Below, one piece after another: positions 1 through 8,231 of a stretch of DNA of 64,000 nt (the stretch's first letter is position 1; each line of letters opens with the position of its first letter). Source of the stretch: Pseudomonadota bacterium. GTDB taxonomy: Bacteria; Desulfobacterota; Desulfobacteria; Desulfobacterales; Desulfolunaceae. The notes under the pieces were generated by a model. The model saw only the letters and a program-made list of their open reading frames with translations, ran no database searches and was not told the origin of the DNA. The translations under genes and the position numbers were made by a program. The stretch lies in the NCBI GenBank assembly GCA_018818835.1, contig JAHIRD010000102.1, positions 1-64,000 of the forward strand. Reading direction: 5' to 3'.

Positions 1-213
1 CTCAGGAAGCATTTTTACGAGGATGTGAACGTGATTGCTTAGAACTGCATAACCGAGGATTTCCGTAAAATAGATGCGGGCAAACCGCTTGAGGATTGAT
101 ACAAATTTTTCTTTTTCCACCGCTCCGAAGGGGAAACCGTCCAGGGCGGTCCGGGAGATCACATGATAAACACTCTTTTCATCCCGAATAACCATTCGTG
201 TTGTTCTTGGCAT
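1..213 (-). CDS. Y1 (IS200-like/RAYT) transposase, N-terminal part, cut by window edge
   Basis: The gene starts at 213 on the minus strand behind a GGAGG ribosome binding site and runs open off the left edge, so only 71 codons are visible. It begins MPRTTRMVIRDEKSVYHVI and contains NHVHILVKM near the edge; the HxH pair in HVHILVK is the metal-binding HUH motif of Y1-type single-strand transposases. The spacing from the start (residues ~61-69) and the N-terminal YHVISR segment fit the REP-associated tyrosine transposase (RAYT) group better than classical IS200. The catalytic tyrosine would lie outside the window. RAYTs are known to act on short palindromic repeats, several of which occur in this window; any link is inference. 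Confidence 0.8.
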   Translation of the reverse strand, partial: MPRTTRMVIRDEKSVYHVISRTALDGFPFGAVEKEKFVSILKRFARIYFTEILGYAVLSNHVHILVKMLPE

Positions 214-382
214 AGGATACCTCCATAGATTGTGAAAATGGGGTTATTGTTAATGTATGAACGACCATAGCAGAAGGAACATTGTTTGGGAAGTGTATTA
301 TTAGCCTGTCCCCTAATTTACTAATTTTTGTATGATTATTCCAAGTAAACTGCAGCTTTTTTTGAAAATTGAATTAGGGTGG

Positions 383-423
383 CAGCATACGCAATTATCA
401 ATAATTGAGAATTGCGTATGCTG
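383..423. terminator. 14-bp stem-loop after the exported coiled-coil gene
   Basis: Arms 383-396 (CAGCATACGCAATT) and 410-423 are perfectly complementary, with a 13-nt loop. The hairpin lies 28 bp past the stop codon of the minus-strand gene ending at 452 and before the transposase start. There is no tight T-run directly after the stem on either strand, so it may be a terminator or simply a palindromic repeat. The rest of 214-451 is AT-rich and shows no gene. Confidence 0.45.
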
Positions 424-451
424 TCCAGAACAATTCTATTGAAGGCCAATA

Positions 452-1066
452 CTAATAATTATAGACGATCCAGTGAAAACTGCCTTGAATTGGGTTGCCG
501 TCTAAATCATAAATATAAACCAATAAATTGCCGCTTACAGAACTCACATTGATAAATACCGGCTCGCTCATAAAGGGATTGGCAAAGGCGACAAAGCTGT
601 TCGGGCTGACGCTTAGCCCTTCGACGTCGATTTCATAGCGACTGTATGTCGCATTCCAAACAACGTCATTGACGTTGGACGTACCATGGATCTGGTCTAA
701 AAAGTATTGATTGACATAGCCAAAGGCAACCGGAAGACGCCGTTGATGAGTGTTGAAGCTTTGGCGGTGGGTGGAAAGGCCATTGGTATTGTTGCCGATA
801 GCGGTGGTGTTATCATCAATAGCAGTTGCATTGGCGGTAATATCCGCAGTGTTTGTACTGATATCTGTCTCATTGGCGCTTATATTGGCGGCATTATCAT
901 CCACTTCGGCCTTTACTGCCGTAAAATTCTCGTTGACCTCGGCCGCCACTGCAGGCATGCCAGCTACAAATGCGTTGGGAATGGTGACTTCTCCGGCTTG
1001 GGTTGCGGTTAAGGTTGCAAGGATGAGAAATAGGGTAAGCGATAAAAAATAACTGGGTCGGTTCAT
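452..1066 (-). CDS. exported protein with heptad-repeat stalk, unknown function
   Basis: A 204-aa protein with a clear Sec signal peptide (residues 1-24, cleavage after ATQA). Residues ~36-95 form a regular heptad series rich in Asn, Thr and Ala with Ile or Val at core positions (ANISANE, TDISTNT, ADITANA and so on), which resembles the trimeric coiled-coil stalks of surface adhesins or phage fibres. The C-terminal ~90 residues are a globular-looking, aromatic-rich domain ending VYNY that I do not recognise. The start has a GGGAG site 10 nt upstream. A small lipoprotein gene lies 62 bp upstream on the same strand, so the two are probably co-transcribed. No catalytic motif is visible; a surface structural or binding role is inference. 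Confidence 0.75.
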   Translation of the reverse strand: MNRPSYFLSLTLFLILATLTATQAGEVTIPNAFVAGMPAVAAEVNENFTAVKAEVDDNAANISANETDISTNTADITANATAIDDNTTAIGNNTNGLSTHRQSFNTHQRRLPVAFGYVNQYFLDQIHGTSNVNDVVWNATYSRYEIDVEGLSVSPNSFVAFANPFMSEPVFINVSSVSGNLLVYIYDLDGNPIQGSFHWIVYNY

Positions 1067-1128
1067 GTGTGTCGTCTCCCTTTTTTGATAAATTCTTAAG
1101 TGATAAGTTCATGTTGCATACCAACGTT

Positions 1129-1299
1129 CTACTGCCAATTGCTCTGGTCCCAAGTCATGGTATCCCACTCACCTCTCTGGTCTTGGGGTGTTGGGTTGTT
1201 TGATGACCCGCCACCGCAGCTCGATAGTGATAAGATGCTCAGTAAAATGAATGTCACCCACTGGAAAACGGATTTGTTCAATGCTTTGCGGTTTTTCAT
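1129..1299 (-). CDS. small lipoprotein, 56 aa, Trp-rich tail
   Basis: This short gene reads MKNRKALNKSVFQWVTF, then a hydrophobic stretch and LSSC, a good lipobox, at residues 25-28. The mature part would be only ~29 residues: Cys followed by Gly/Ser, a short polar linker, and a tail in which Trp-Asp pairs recur (GEWDTMTWDQSNWQ). A strong AAGGAGAAGG site precedes the ATG. It sits upstream of, and on the same strand as, the exported coiled-coil protein, which suggests one envelope-associated unit. The family is not recognised; its role is unknown. Signal peptide, lipobox and ribosome binding site together make it a real gene despite its size. Confidence 0.7.
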   Translation of the reverse strand: MKNRKALNKSVFQWVTFILLSILSLSSCGGGSSNNPTPQDQRGEWDTMTWDQSNWQ

Positions 1300-1480
1300 A
1301 GCACACCTTCTCCTTTTGTCTGATTATCCATAGACTCTGATGTATGGTTCATTTGTTGTTAAGATCTGAGGTAATTGACGCATGGGAAGAGAATTTCTCG
1401 CATAATGTGTATGGTTTTTTTAAGATGCGGAAAAAAAGAAATCATAGTTTAATTTAATGTCACAATAATTAACCATCAAA

Positions 1481-1514
1481 GGACTTATAGGTCCCATGGG
1501 TCCTATAGGATTTA
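1481..1514. repeat. 10-nt-periodic repeat tract, locus 1
   Basis: GGACTTATAG, GTCCCATGGG and TCCTATAGGA follow one another without gaps. Each unit is a variant of a GG(A/T)CYYATRG theme on alternating strands. The same kind of tract occurs near 9659, 25863 and 55882. The surrounding gap 1300-1620 otherwise holds only the terminator at 1559. Confidence 0.7.
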
Positions 1515-1558
1515 TATTCCGCATATGCTAATGTGTTGGGGCCGTGACGATGATAAAA

Positions 1559-1588
1559 TAAAAAAGCCGCCCATTGGGCGGCCTTTTT
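1559..1588. terminator. bidirectional intrinsic terminator after the acyl-CoA ligase gene
   Basis: GCCGCCC (1566-1572) pairs with GGGCGGC (1576-1582) around a 3-nt loop. There is a T5 run on the plus side and an A-run on the other, giving a U-tract for minus-strand transcripts leaving the ligase gene that ends at 1621. Confidence 0.85.
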
Positions 1589-1620
1589 ATTTTTAACTGG
1601 ATAGTATCAGTGAGACAGGG

Positions 1621-3267
1621 TTAGTGAAAATCCTTTCGAAGAACTTTTTTGTCGATTTTGCCAACGCCTGTTTTGGCGATGCTGTCCACAAGGGCGATTC
1701 GTTCGGGCACACCGTATTTGGGAATGGTGCCGTCATCGGCGAATTTTTTGAAATAGGCTATAAGGTCATTATCCGTGACCTTGCCTTTGAAGGCTTCTTT
1801 GAGGACCACCAGGGCCATGGGGCGTTCCCCCCATTTATCATCGGGTACTCCGATGACGGCCGCTTCGCTGACAGCTTCATGCTGGCTGAGGATGTCTTCC
1901 AGGGTCAGGGATGAAATCCATTCACCGCCGGTTTTGATCACATCTTTGAGACGGTCGGTGATCTGGAGGTAGCCGTCTGTGTCGATGAACCCCACATCGC
2001 CGGTGTGGAGCCAGCCGTTGCGCCATAATTCTTCGCTTTTTTCTGGCTCTTTGACGTAACCCTGGGTGAGCCAGGGTGTCCGGACCACCACTTCACCGGT
2101 GGTTTCTCCGTCGTGTGGCATGGGATTCCCGCTGTGGTCCACGATTTCAAGTTGAACATTGGGAATGGGAAAGCCGGTACGGCAGCGGATAGCCACCTGA
2201 TCTTCCATGGGCCAGTCCAGCATGTGGGGTTTCATGATGGCTGCAGTTAGAAGGGGGCAGGTCTCGCTCATACCGTAGGCGGAGTAAATGTTGATCTTAT
2301 GTTTGAGGGCTGCCTGGCAAAGGCCTTTGGGCAGGGCCGAGCCTCCGATAATGACCTTCCAGCCCGAAAGATCGATTTTGTTGATCACGGGACTGTTGAG
2401 CAGCATGTGAATGATGGTGGGAACGCAATGGGAAAAGGTGACCTTTTCCGAAATAATCAGTTTGAGCAGCATTTCAGGTTCATAGCGGCCAGGATAAATC
2501 TGTTTGGCACCCAGCATGGTCATCAGGTAGGGAACGCCCCAGGCATGAACATGGAACATGGGCGTCAGGGGCATGTACACATCTCCTGAATTGATCGTCA
2601 CCTGGCTTTTATAACCACTCACGGCGGTCAGCAGGCCATAGGTGTGCAGAACGAGCTGGCGGTGGCTGAAATAAACCCCTTTGGGATTGCCCGTGGTTCC
2701 TGATGTGTAGAACGTGGTGGCCATGGTGTTTTCATCAAAATCAGGAAAGTCAAACTGGTCACTTTCCTGGTTGACCAGCTCTTCGTATTCGCCCACAAAG
2801 GGGATCTTTGATTCGGGAATGGGGCCGAAATCGGCGATGAGAATAAATTTTTTAACGGTTTTGATTTTGTCATAGATGGGTTCGAGCAGGGGCAGAAGCA
2901 TGGCATTGACCAGAATCACATCATCTTCCGCATGATTGATGGTATAGAGAATCTGCTCGGGAGTCAGCCGGATGTGCACTTTGTGAAGCACGGCACCCAT
3001 CATGGGTACGGCAAAATAACATTCCAGGTACCTGTGGCTGTCCACATCCATCACCGCCACCGTATGCCCCGGTTCAACGCCAAGTTTGGTCAGGGTGTTG
3101 GCCAGCTTGGATACCCGTTTGTTGAAATCAGCATAGGTATATCTGAACTGGTCCCGGTAAACGATTTCCTGTTGGGGGCCAAGGGTCACGGCCGAGGGCA
3201 GAAGGCTTTTGATAAGAAGGGGATATGAGTAAGCGGACGGTGTTTTTTCGATTTTACGTAAAGCCAT
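1621..3267 (-). CDS. fatty acyl-CoA ligase (AlkK-like AMP-binding enzyme)
   Basis: A 548-aa member of the ANL superfamily: it would activate a fatty acid with ATP to an acyl-adenylate and transfer it to CoA. The P-loop TFYTSGTTGNPKGV is at residues 185-198. The hinge region GDVGFIDTDGYLQITDRLKD is followed by IKTGGEWISS, the form typical of medium/long-chain ligases of the AlkK/FadD type. The catalytic C-terminal Lys lies in the TGVGKIDKK segment. Length and both domains are complete, and a GGAGG site precedes the ATG. It is monocistronic, closed by the terminator at 1559. Chain-length preference cannot be read from the sequence. Confidence 0.88.
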   Translation of the reverse strand: MALRKIEKTPSAYSYPLLIKSLLPSAVTLGPQQEIVYRDQFRYTYADFNKRVSKLANTLTKLGVEPGHTVAVMDVDSHRYLECYFAVPMMGAVLHKVHIRLTPEQILYTINHAEDDVILVNAMLLPLLEPIYDKIKTVKKFILIADFGPIPESKIPFVGEYEELVNQESDQFDFPDFDENTMATTFYTSGTTGNPKGVYFSHRQLVLHTYGLLTAVSGYKSQVTINSGDVYMPLTPMFHVHAWGVPYLMTMLGAKQIYPGRYEPEMLLKLIISEKVTFSHCVPTIIHMLLNSPVINKIDLSGWKVIIGGSALPKGLCQAALKHKINIYSAYGMSETCPLLTAAIMKPHMLDWPMEDQVAIRCRTGFPIPNVQLEIVDHSGNPMPHDGETTGEVVVRTPWLTQGYVKEPEKSEELWRNGWLHTGDVGFIDTDGYLQITDRLKDVIKTGGEWISSLTLEDILSQHEAVSEAAVIGVPDDKWGERPMALVVLKEAFKGKVTDNDLIAYFKKFADDGTIPKYGVPERIALVDSIAKTGVGKIDKKVLRKDFH

Positions 3268-3368
3268 GGTTCCTCCTTAATTGATGGTGACTGTTCAGAA
3301 ATAGGCTGATGTGTCTTTGGTGTTAATCAGAAGACAAACAGCCTCATAAATAAAGGCTGAATATGATC

Positions 3369-3520
3369 GATGGCGTCGTAAAAAGTCCCATATGCGGCGT
3401 TATAGTGTTTAGACGGATGTTCGACATACGCTCATGTATGCCTTCACGCCCGGCCAAACACTATGCCTTGCCTATGGGCCTTTTTCCATAGCCATTCGAC
3501 GACTTTTTACGAGTTCATCA
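3369..3520. repeat. MITE-like palindromic element, copy A (about 151 bp)
   Basis: One end reads GATGGCGTCGTAAAAAGTC and the other, on the opposite strand, TGATGAACTCGTAAAAAGTC. Internal arms (ATAGTGTTT... and ...AAACACTAT) make most of the element self-complementary. It matches the copy at 21414-21565 in inverted orientation, end to end. ATGATC flanks both sides (3363-3368 and 3520-3525), a possible 6-bp target duplication. The gap 3268-3661 holds nothing else recognisable. Confidence 0.8.
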
Positions 3521-3661
3521 TGATCGGTCGAGAAGGGGACACGAGGTTTGACATGTATCCACTTCTGTCAAGCACGAACGATGTCAGAAAAATATAAACA
3601 GGGCAAGCGTTAAAAAACAGTCAGTTCCTTGGTATATCACGCATACTGGCGTACGTTTCAA

Positions 3662-5089
3662 TCAGTTGGCATTCATGGATGTAAACATCAGAACCGCTTC
3701 GGCTACGGCAGACTGTTTCTTCATCATAAGCCCACGGGTTGATGTCAATGCCTTCTCGGGTTTGCTGGGCACGGGCAGTCCACGATTTTTCCCCCCGGTT
3801 TCTCCGATGGTGTAAAGACCGGTTTTGGTGTCTAAATAATTTTGGGGCACACGGCTGATGAGATCATCGGTCGCTGCAACCATCTGAAGTGTTTCCACAC
3901 CAAAGGGGGGGACGACGTCAAATTCACCCAACTCCAGCCATTTGTTAACGGCATCCCCATCCACATAATACACAAATTTTCTGTCACCCGCGTCATCCGT
4001 AAAATGAATGATATAGGAATAGGTTCCGTTTTCCTTGATGTTGTGGCTGACCAGATAAAAATAGCCGGGTTTGTTTAACTTGACAAGAAGTTTCATGGTG
4101 TCACCCCGGGTGTATAGGAGGTCATGTTTCCCCTTTTCTGTTTTGAGGTCCACCCGGAAATTCCCTGGAAGCACATACCCGGCCTGGACCAGTTTTTCAA
4201 AGTCAAGGGAAAGGGGTTTGACAGTATAGCCCTCATAGGCCGAAGGCAGAAAGAACACAAGACCTGTTTTTAATGTGTTACTGGTCTTGTCGGTGAGATG
4301 ACAGGTCAACTCTACTCCGTTGTTTAGAATCTTGTATGATCCCGTGATAAACAGATCCGCTTTGTCTGGTGTGGGGCATGTTTTCAGAACCGTTGCCAGA
4401 TGGTCTTTAACGGCCCGGCCGAATTGGGTTACTTCATTGGACTGTTCAGCGGTGGGCGGGTATATGTAAAGGTTCTTGCCGTCAAAATTCCGGGCCAGAA
4501 TACGGATGCCAAAATCCAGGGTGTCCGCTTTTTTTTCCAGAGCTGAAAGACGGCCTGCGATGTCGTCGGTGGTGACGGAAATCTCAGGAATCGCATTGCT
4601 TTTGAGAAACTGGGCAACGATCCTTAGTTTGTAATACTGTTCGATCTGGGCGAGGATACCCTGGAGGAGTTTCACTTTAGCGGCGTTGCTAATTTTTTTT
4701 TCAAGATTGGTGATGTTTTGTGCAATGAGATCGGCTGTTTTTTGAAGCTCTTTTTCATAAAGCACCGTGGCCGATGAATTTAATATGGCATCCACCATGA
4801 ACCCGTCCATGGACGTAAGGGAAGAGAACTGGGCACCCAGAATGGGAAGATCTGACTTGAGATGAATTATTTTGATTTTCAGCTCGTCAAGACTCGTGTT
4901 CCTCTGGGTCTGGGTGCTGGAGAATTCGCTTTTTACTTCAACCCGTATATTCTGTGACAATTCGGCAAGTGCTTCTTTTTTGGCTTCGTCCAGGGTTTTT
5001 CCGAAACCGGTTCCTGTGACACTCTGGGCATGGGTGCTTTGAACACTAAAAAGGCATGCAAATACGATCAGGGCAAGAATGTGCTTCAT
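3662..5089 (-). CDS. exported LPP20-like / DUF4384 protein
   Basis: I place the start at the ATG at 5089, which has a GGAGG site 6 nt upstream and opens a good signal peptide (MKHILALIVFACLFSVQSTHAQ). An in-frame start at 5179 would put 30 polar residues before it. The mature N-terminus GTGFGKTLDEAKKEALAELS is the LPP20-type motif of exported proteins. The middle is helical. The C-terminal third (RGDTMKLLVKLNKPGYFYLV onward) has the look of DUF4384, a domain often found in bacterial surface and signalling proteins. The length is 475 aa. It is transcribed divergently from the membrane protein/DUF3187/kinase cluster. The function is unknown; the LPP20 call is firmer than the DUF4384 one. Confidence 0.75.
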   Translation of the reverse strand: MKHILALIVFACLFSVQSTHAQSVTGTGFGKTLDEAKKEALAELSQNIRVEVKSEFSSTQTQRNTSLDELKIKIIHLKSDLPILGAQFSSLTSMDGFMVDAILNSSATVLYEKELQKTADLIAQNITNLEKKISNAAKVKLLQGILAQIEQYYKLRIVAQFLKSNAIPEISVTTDDIAGRLSALEKKADTLDFGIRILARNFDGKNLYIYPPTAEQSNEVTQFGRAVKDHLATVLKTCPTPDKADLFITGSYKILNNGVELTCHLTDKTSNTLKTGLVFFLPSAYEGYTVKPLSLDFEKLVQAGYVLPGNFRVDLKTEKGKHDLLYTRGDTMKLLVKLNKPGYFYLVSHNIKENGTYSYIIHFTDDAGDRKFVYYVDGDAVNKWLELGEFDVVPPFGVETLQMVAATDDLISRVPQNYLDTKTGLYTIGETGGKNRGLPVPSKPEKALTSTRGLMMKKQSAVAEAVLMFTSMNAN

Positions 5090-5248
5090 GTAACCTCCTG
5101 AAGAGGGGTGCAGAGATTCACGGTCTTTTTTATTATCAAATTGCAGGACTAAAGGATTTGGTATAAACATAAAGACCATGTCATAGTGACACTATCATTT
5201 TAACAGATTTATCTACACTTTTTACATGACTGACAGGGGGACGTCAAC

Positions 5249-6178
5249 ATGGGTTTTGAAAAAATTCAGCAAGGTCTCCGATTACTTGTACTTGTCTTAA
5301 TGATATGGCTGTCCGCCAGCGGCCTGCTGGAAAAAGCCGCCGGTTATCTTGGGGCAGACAGGGCCAATGCATATAACACCGCATACATTGATCAGTCCTT
5401 TGATGCAGCCATGAATGGCTTTTTGATTCTATCGGCCATTAAAAGCGGCCTTGCCGTCATCGAAGGTTCCGAGGTGGGGCTGGGCTTCAACCTTGAGGTG
5501 GGGGATGTGGTCCAGTCGGTTTACGATTATGTGGATATCGCATGGAAAACAGCCCTGATGGGCGGTACGGTCCTGATTTTGACCCAGTTGCTGCTCCAGT
5601 CTGTGGGCCTTTTGAACCATTGGTGCCTTGCCCTGATGTTTTTGCTTCTCCTTGTGATGAATATCCAGACCCTATACACAAAAAAGGATATTTCACCACG
5701 CTCTCTGGTCAAGCAATTATTTTCCATGGTCACGGTGATGACCCTGGCCCTTTATATCATTTTTCCCCTTTCAATCCGGGGTGCGGCCTGGCTTTCCGGG
5801 AAAATCACCAATCCTCTTTTGACCGAAGCCCGGCAAGGGTTTTCATCGGTCAAGGACGATCTGTCCGTGGATACCCTGTCTAAAAAGCTGTTCAGTGATG
5901 ATCCGGGCGGGGCTGAGTCCTTTCTGGACAAGCTGAATCTGGGAGCTCAATATACTAAGATCAAAAAGCATTTGGATGATCTTGGCGGGTATCTGGCGAA
6001 AAAAGCTGAGGAGATCGCCGTGTGGACCGTTAAACTTATCGCAGGGTATCTTTTTGATTGCCTGATTTTTCCCATTATATTTTTTGTGCTTCTTTATCTG
6101 TTTACCCGGTTTTCGTTTCAGTATCTGCTGGACATGAGTCTTTCCGGATATCGCGCTCGGGTGGTTGGCCAAGCATGA
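5249..6178 (+). CDS. integral membrane protein, about five TM helices, unknown function
   Basis: A 309-aa protein with hydrophobic segments at about residues 8-24, 99-118, 124-141, 156-176 and 264-288. Between TM4 and TM5 lies an ~85-residue soluble amphipathic region rich in Lys and Asp. A GGGG run stands 8 nt before the ATG. Its stop overlaps the start of the DUF3187 gene (ATGA), so the two are translationally coupled, and the SrkA-like kinase gene follows 15 bp after that. I do not recognise the family. The coupling to an outer-membrane-like protein suggests a shared envelope role, which is inference. Confidence 0.75.
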   Translation: MGFEKIQQGLRLLVLVLMIWLSASGLLEKAAGYLGADRANAYNTAYIDQSFDAAMNGFLILSAIKSGLAVIEGSEVGLGFNLEVGDVVQSVYDYVDIAWKTALMGGTVLILTQLLLQSVGLLNHWCLALMFLLLLVMNIQTLYTKKDISPRSLVKQLFSMVTVMTLALYIIFPLSIRGAAWLSGKITNPLLTEARQGFSSVKDDLSVDTLSKKLFSDDPGGAESFLDKLNLGAQYTKIKKHLDDLGGYLAKKAEEIAVWTVKLIAGYLFDCLIFPIIFFVLLYLFTRFSFQYLLDMSLSGYRARVVGQA

Positions 6179-7155
6179 TGACCATGAATCGATTATTTCT
6201 GATCTGTGTGACCATCCAGGTGTTGGTCTTAGGTCAGGCGGGTGCTGAACCGCTGACCCAGAGCAGTCGTTTTCCCCTGATGCTTATGGTGATGACCCCG
6301 GAGGCCGAAAGTCCGACACTGCCCCAGGGACAGGTTTCACTCCATGTGGTGACCGATTACACCAGCGTATTTATCAATAAACAGTCTGAAAATTGGCAGC
6401 TCTTGGCAGACATGGAAATCGGGGGGATCACCCCGGGTTTTGATATGCGGATAGGTGAACATGCATCTTGGGGTTATGCTCTTCCCCTGGTGAGCATGAA
6501 CGCAGGGTTTATGGACGGTTTTCTTGCAGACTATCACAAGGCAGGGCATTTCCCGGATTATGGCCGGAGCCTGAGGCCTGATAACGAATTTGCCTACGTG
6601 GTTGAAAAAGATGGACAGGAATGGTTTTCTCCGGAAACAGGGGGCCTTCATCCAGCGGACAGCCGTCTGAATCTGAAATATGTTTTTCACAAGAACCTGG
6701 CGTGTTCCGCTGCCCTGATGTACAGTATCAAACTACCCACCGGTGATGAAAAAAAAGGTCTGGGCAGCGGTCGGGTGGACCATGGCTTTTTTCTGTTAAG
6801 CCGCATGGTGCGGGGGCCCGTGGTGTTTTATCTGAACCCCGGCCTGATCCTGCCCCATGACCCTGTGACCCTGGGCGCAGACGTGCATTTCAGAACCATG
6901 GCCACGTTCTTTGCAGGTGCCGAATACCTGGCCAGTGAAAACATGAGTTTGAATGTTCAACTCAATACCTTTACCTCCCCCTTGTCGGGAACGGGCATGG
7001 AAACCCTTGATCGACCTTGTGTGGAGCTTGCCTTTGGCCTTGTATGCCGATTAAGGACCGGTTTGTCTCTGGATGTTTCGTTTAACGAAGACCTTTCCGG
7101 ACCTGCGCCTGATTTTACAGTTCGTGCCGGAATCAAAGCTGATTCCGGGTTTTAA
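6175..7155 (+). CDS. DUF3187 outer-membrane-type protein
   Basis: The start overlaps the preceding stop (ATGA at 6175-6178); ATGs at 6178 and 6184 are alternatives giving almost the same protein. Starting at 6175 gives 326 aa with a signal peptide ending near GQAGA. The mature protein alternates hydrophobic and polar residues through repeated Gly- and aromatic-containing strands, as in an outer-membrane beta-barrel, and resembles DUF3187. A typical family segment is YSIKLPTGDEKKGLGSGRVD, found in porin-like and phenol-degradation MetA-like proteins. It is coupled to the upstream membrane protein. No substrate can be inferred. Confidence 0.7.
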   Translation: MMTMNRLFLICVTIQVLVLGQAGAEPLTQSSRFPLMLMVMTPEAESPTLPQGQVSLHVVTDYTSVFINKQSENWQLLADMEIGGITPGFDMRIGEHASWGYALPLVSMNAGFMDGFLADYHKAGHFPDYGRSLRPDNEFAYVVEKDGQEWFSPETGGLHPADSRLNLKYVFHKNLACSAALMYSIKLPTGDEKKGLGSGRVDHGFFLLSRMVRGPVVFYLNPGLILPHDPVTLGADVHFRTMATFFAGAEYLASENMSLNVQLNTFTSPLSGTGMETLDRPCVELAFGLVCRLRTGLSLDVSFNEDLSGPAPDFTVRAGIKADSGF

Positions 7156-7170
7156 TGAAAAGGATAACCG

Positions 7171-8145
7171 ATGACTAGTGTTTCGGATTATGAGGGATTG
7201 ACCCCTGATATGATCATCAATGCTGTGGAAAAGGCACTGGACAGACCCATGACCGGCCTGACCTCACCCTTGCCCAGCTATATAAACCGGGTTTATGAGT
7301 TGCAAGCCAGGGATGACACCCGCTTTGTGGCCAAATTCTACAGGCCGGGCCGTTGGGCTCGTGGGGCCTTAGGAGATGAACATATCTTTATTCACGATTG
7401 CGAAAAGGCCGAAATTCCCGTGGTGTCACCCCTGGTTCTTGCTAACGGGGATACTCTGGATCAGGTGGGGGCCATCTATTTTGCGGTATTCCCCAAACGG
7501 TCGGGACGGGAAATGGAGATCATAGATGATGAGGACTGGCGAAGGATAGGGCGGCTTATTGGAAGGATTCATGTGGAAGGGGCCCAAAAAAAAGCACCGG
7601 CCAGGATCAGTCTCCAGCCCGGACTTTCAACGGCCAGCGATATTTCCCAGTTGGTTGAGGGTGGTTTTGTCAGTCAGTCCTATGAAAATAAGTTCAAACA
7701 GGTGACCTCGGAAATCCTGGACCTATGTGAGGCAGCCTTTGGTGACACGGAGTTCATTCGCCTCCACGGGGATTGCCATCTGAAGAATTTCCTCCACCGT
7801 CCGGGTGAAGGCCTTATGATCATTGATTTTGATGATATGGTCAACGGCCCGCCGGTTCAGGACCTGTGGCTTCTTCTTCCGGATTATGTGCACAAGGCCC
7901 GGCGTGAAATGAATCTGATGCTCCAGGGTTACGAGCAATTCCGGGAGTTCGACGACCGGACCCTCCGCCTTATCGAGCCATTGCGTGCCATGCGCATTAT
8001 TTATTTCCTGGCCTGGTGCAGCAAGCAGGCCAGTGATTACAAATTCAAAACCCTTTTTCCGGACTGGGGAGGGGAGATGTTCTGGAGAAATGAAATCAAG
8101 GATCTTGAAGAGCAACTCGCCATTATGAAGAAAGCGTGTCTATAA
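7171..8145 (+). CDS. srkA: stress response kinase SrkA (YihE/RdoA-like, APH fold)
   Basis: A 324-aa kinase of the aminoglycoside-phosphotransferase fold, very close to SrkA/YihE along its whole length. The ATP-binding Lys is in RFVAKFYRPGRW (residues 51-62, Lys55). The catalytic loop is HGDCHLKN (199-206) and the metal-binding site IDFDD (218-222). The family signature GPPVQDLWLLL and the C-terminal RLIEPLRAMRIIYFLAW are also present. In enterobacteria SrkA is a cytoplasmic Ser/Thr kinase that counteracts stress-induced death and is co-transcribed with dsbA. Here the neighbours are envelope proteins instead, 15 bp upstream, probably one operon. Confidence 0.88.
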   Translation: MTSVSDYEGLTPDMIINAVEKALDRPMTGLTSPLPSYINRVYELQARDDTRFVAKFYRPGRWARGALGDEHIFIHDCEKAEIPVVSPLVLANGDTLDQVGAIYFAVFPKRSGREMEIIDDEDWRRIGRLIGRIHVEGAQKKAPARISLQPGLSTASDISQLVEGGFVSQSYENKFKQVTSEILDLCEAAFGDTEFIRLHGDCHLKNFLHRPGEGLMIIDFDDMVNGPPVQDLWLLLPDYVHKARREMNLMLQGYEQFREFDDRTLRLIEPLRAMRIIYFLAWCSKQASDYKFKTLFPDWGGEMFWRNEIKDLEEQLAIMKKACL

Positions 8146-8150
8146 AGTAT

Positions 8151-8191
8151 TGATGAATTCGTAAAAAGTCGACGGACGGCTGACGCCATCA
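8151..8191. repeat. MITE-like element, short copy C (41 bp)
   Basis: Both termini of the family are kept (TGATGAATTCGTAAAAAGTC and TGACGCCATCA) but the whole centre is missing. It starts 6 bp after the srkA stop codon. Confidence 0.7.
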
Positions 8192-8231
8192 AGATTAAAT
8201 GATGACTATACATTGAAAGGAGATCAGTATC

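Noticed and set aside
707-1052. Two plus-strand open frames of about 100 aa across the exported coiled-coil gene
   Set aside because: They are antisense to a gene with signal peptide, heptad repeats and ribosome binding site; their composition follows from the heptad repeats.
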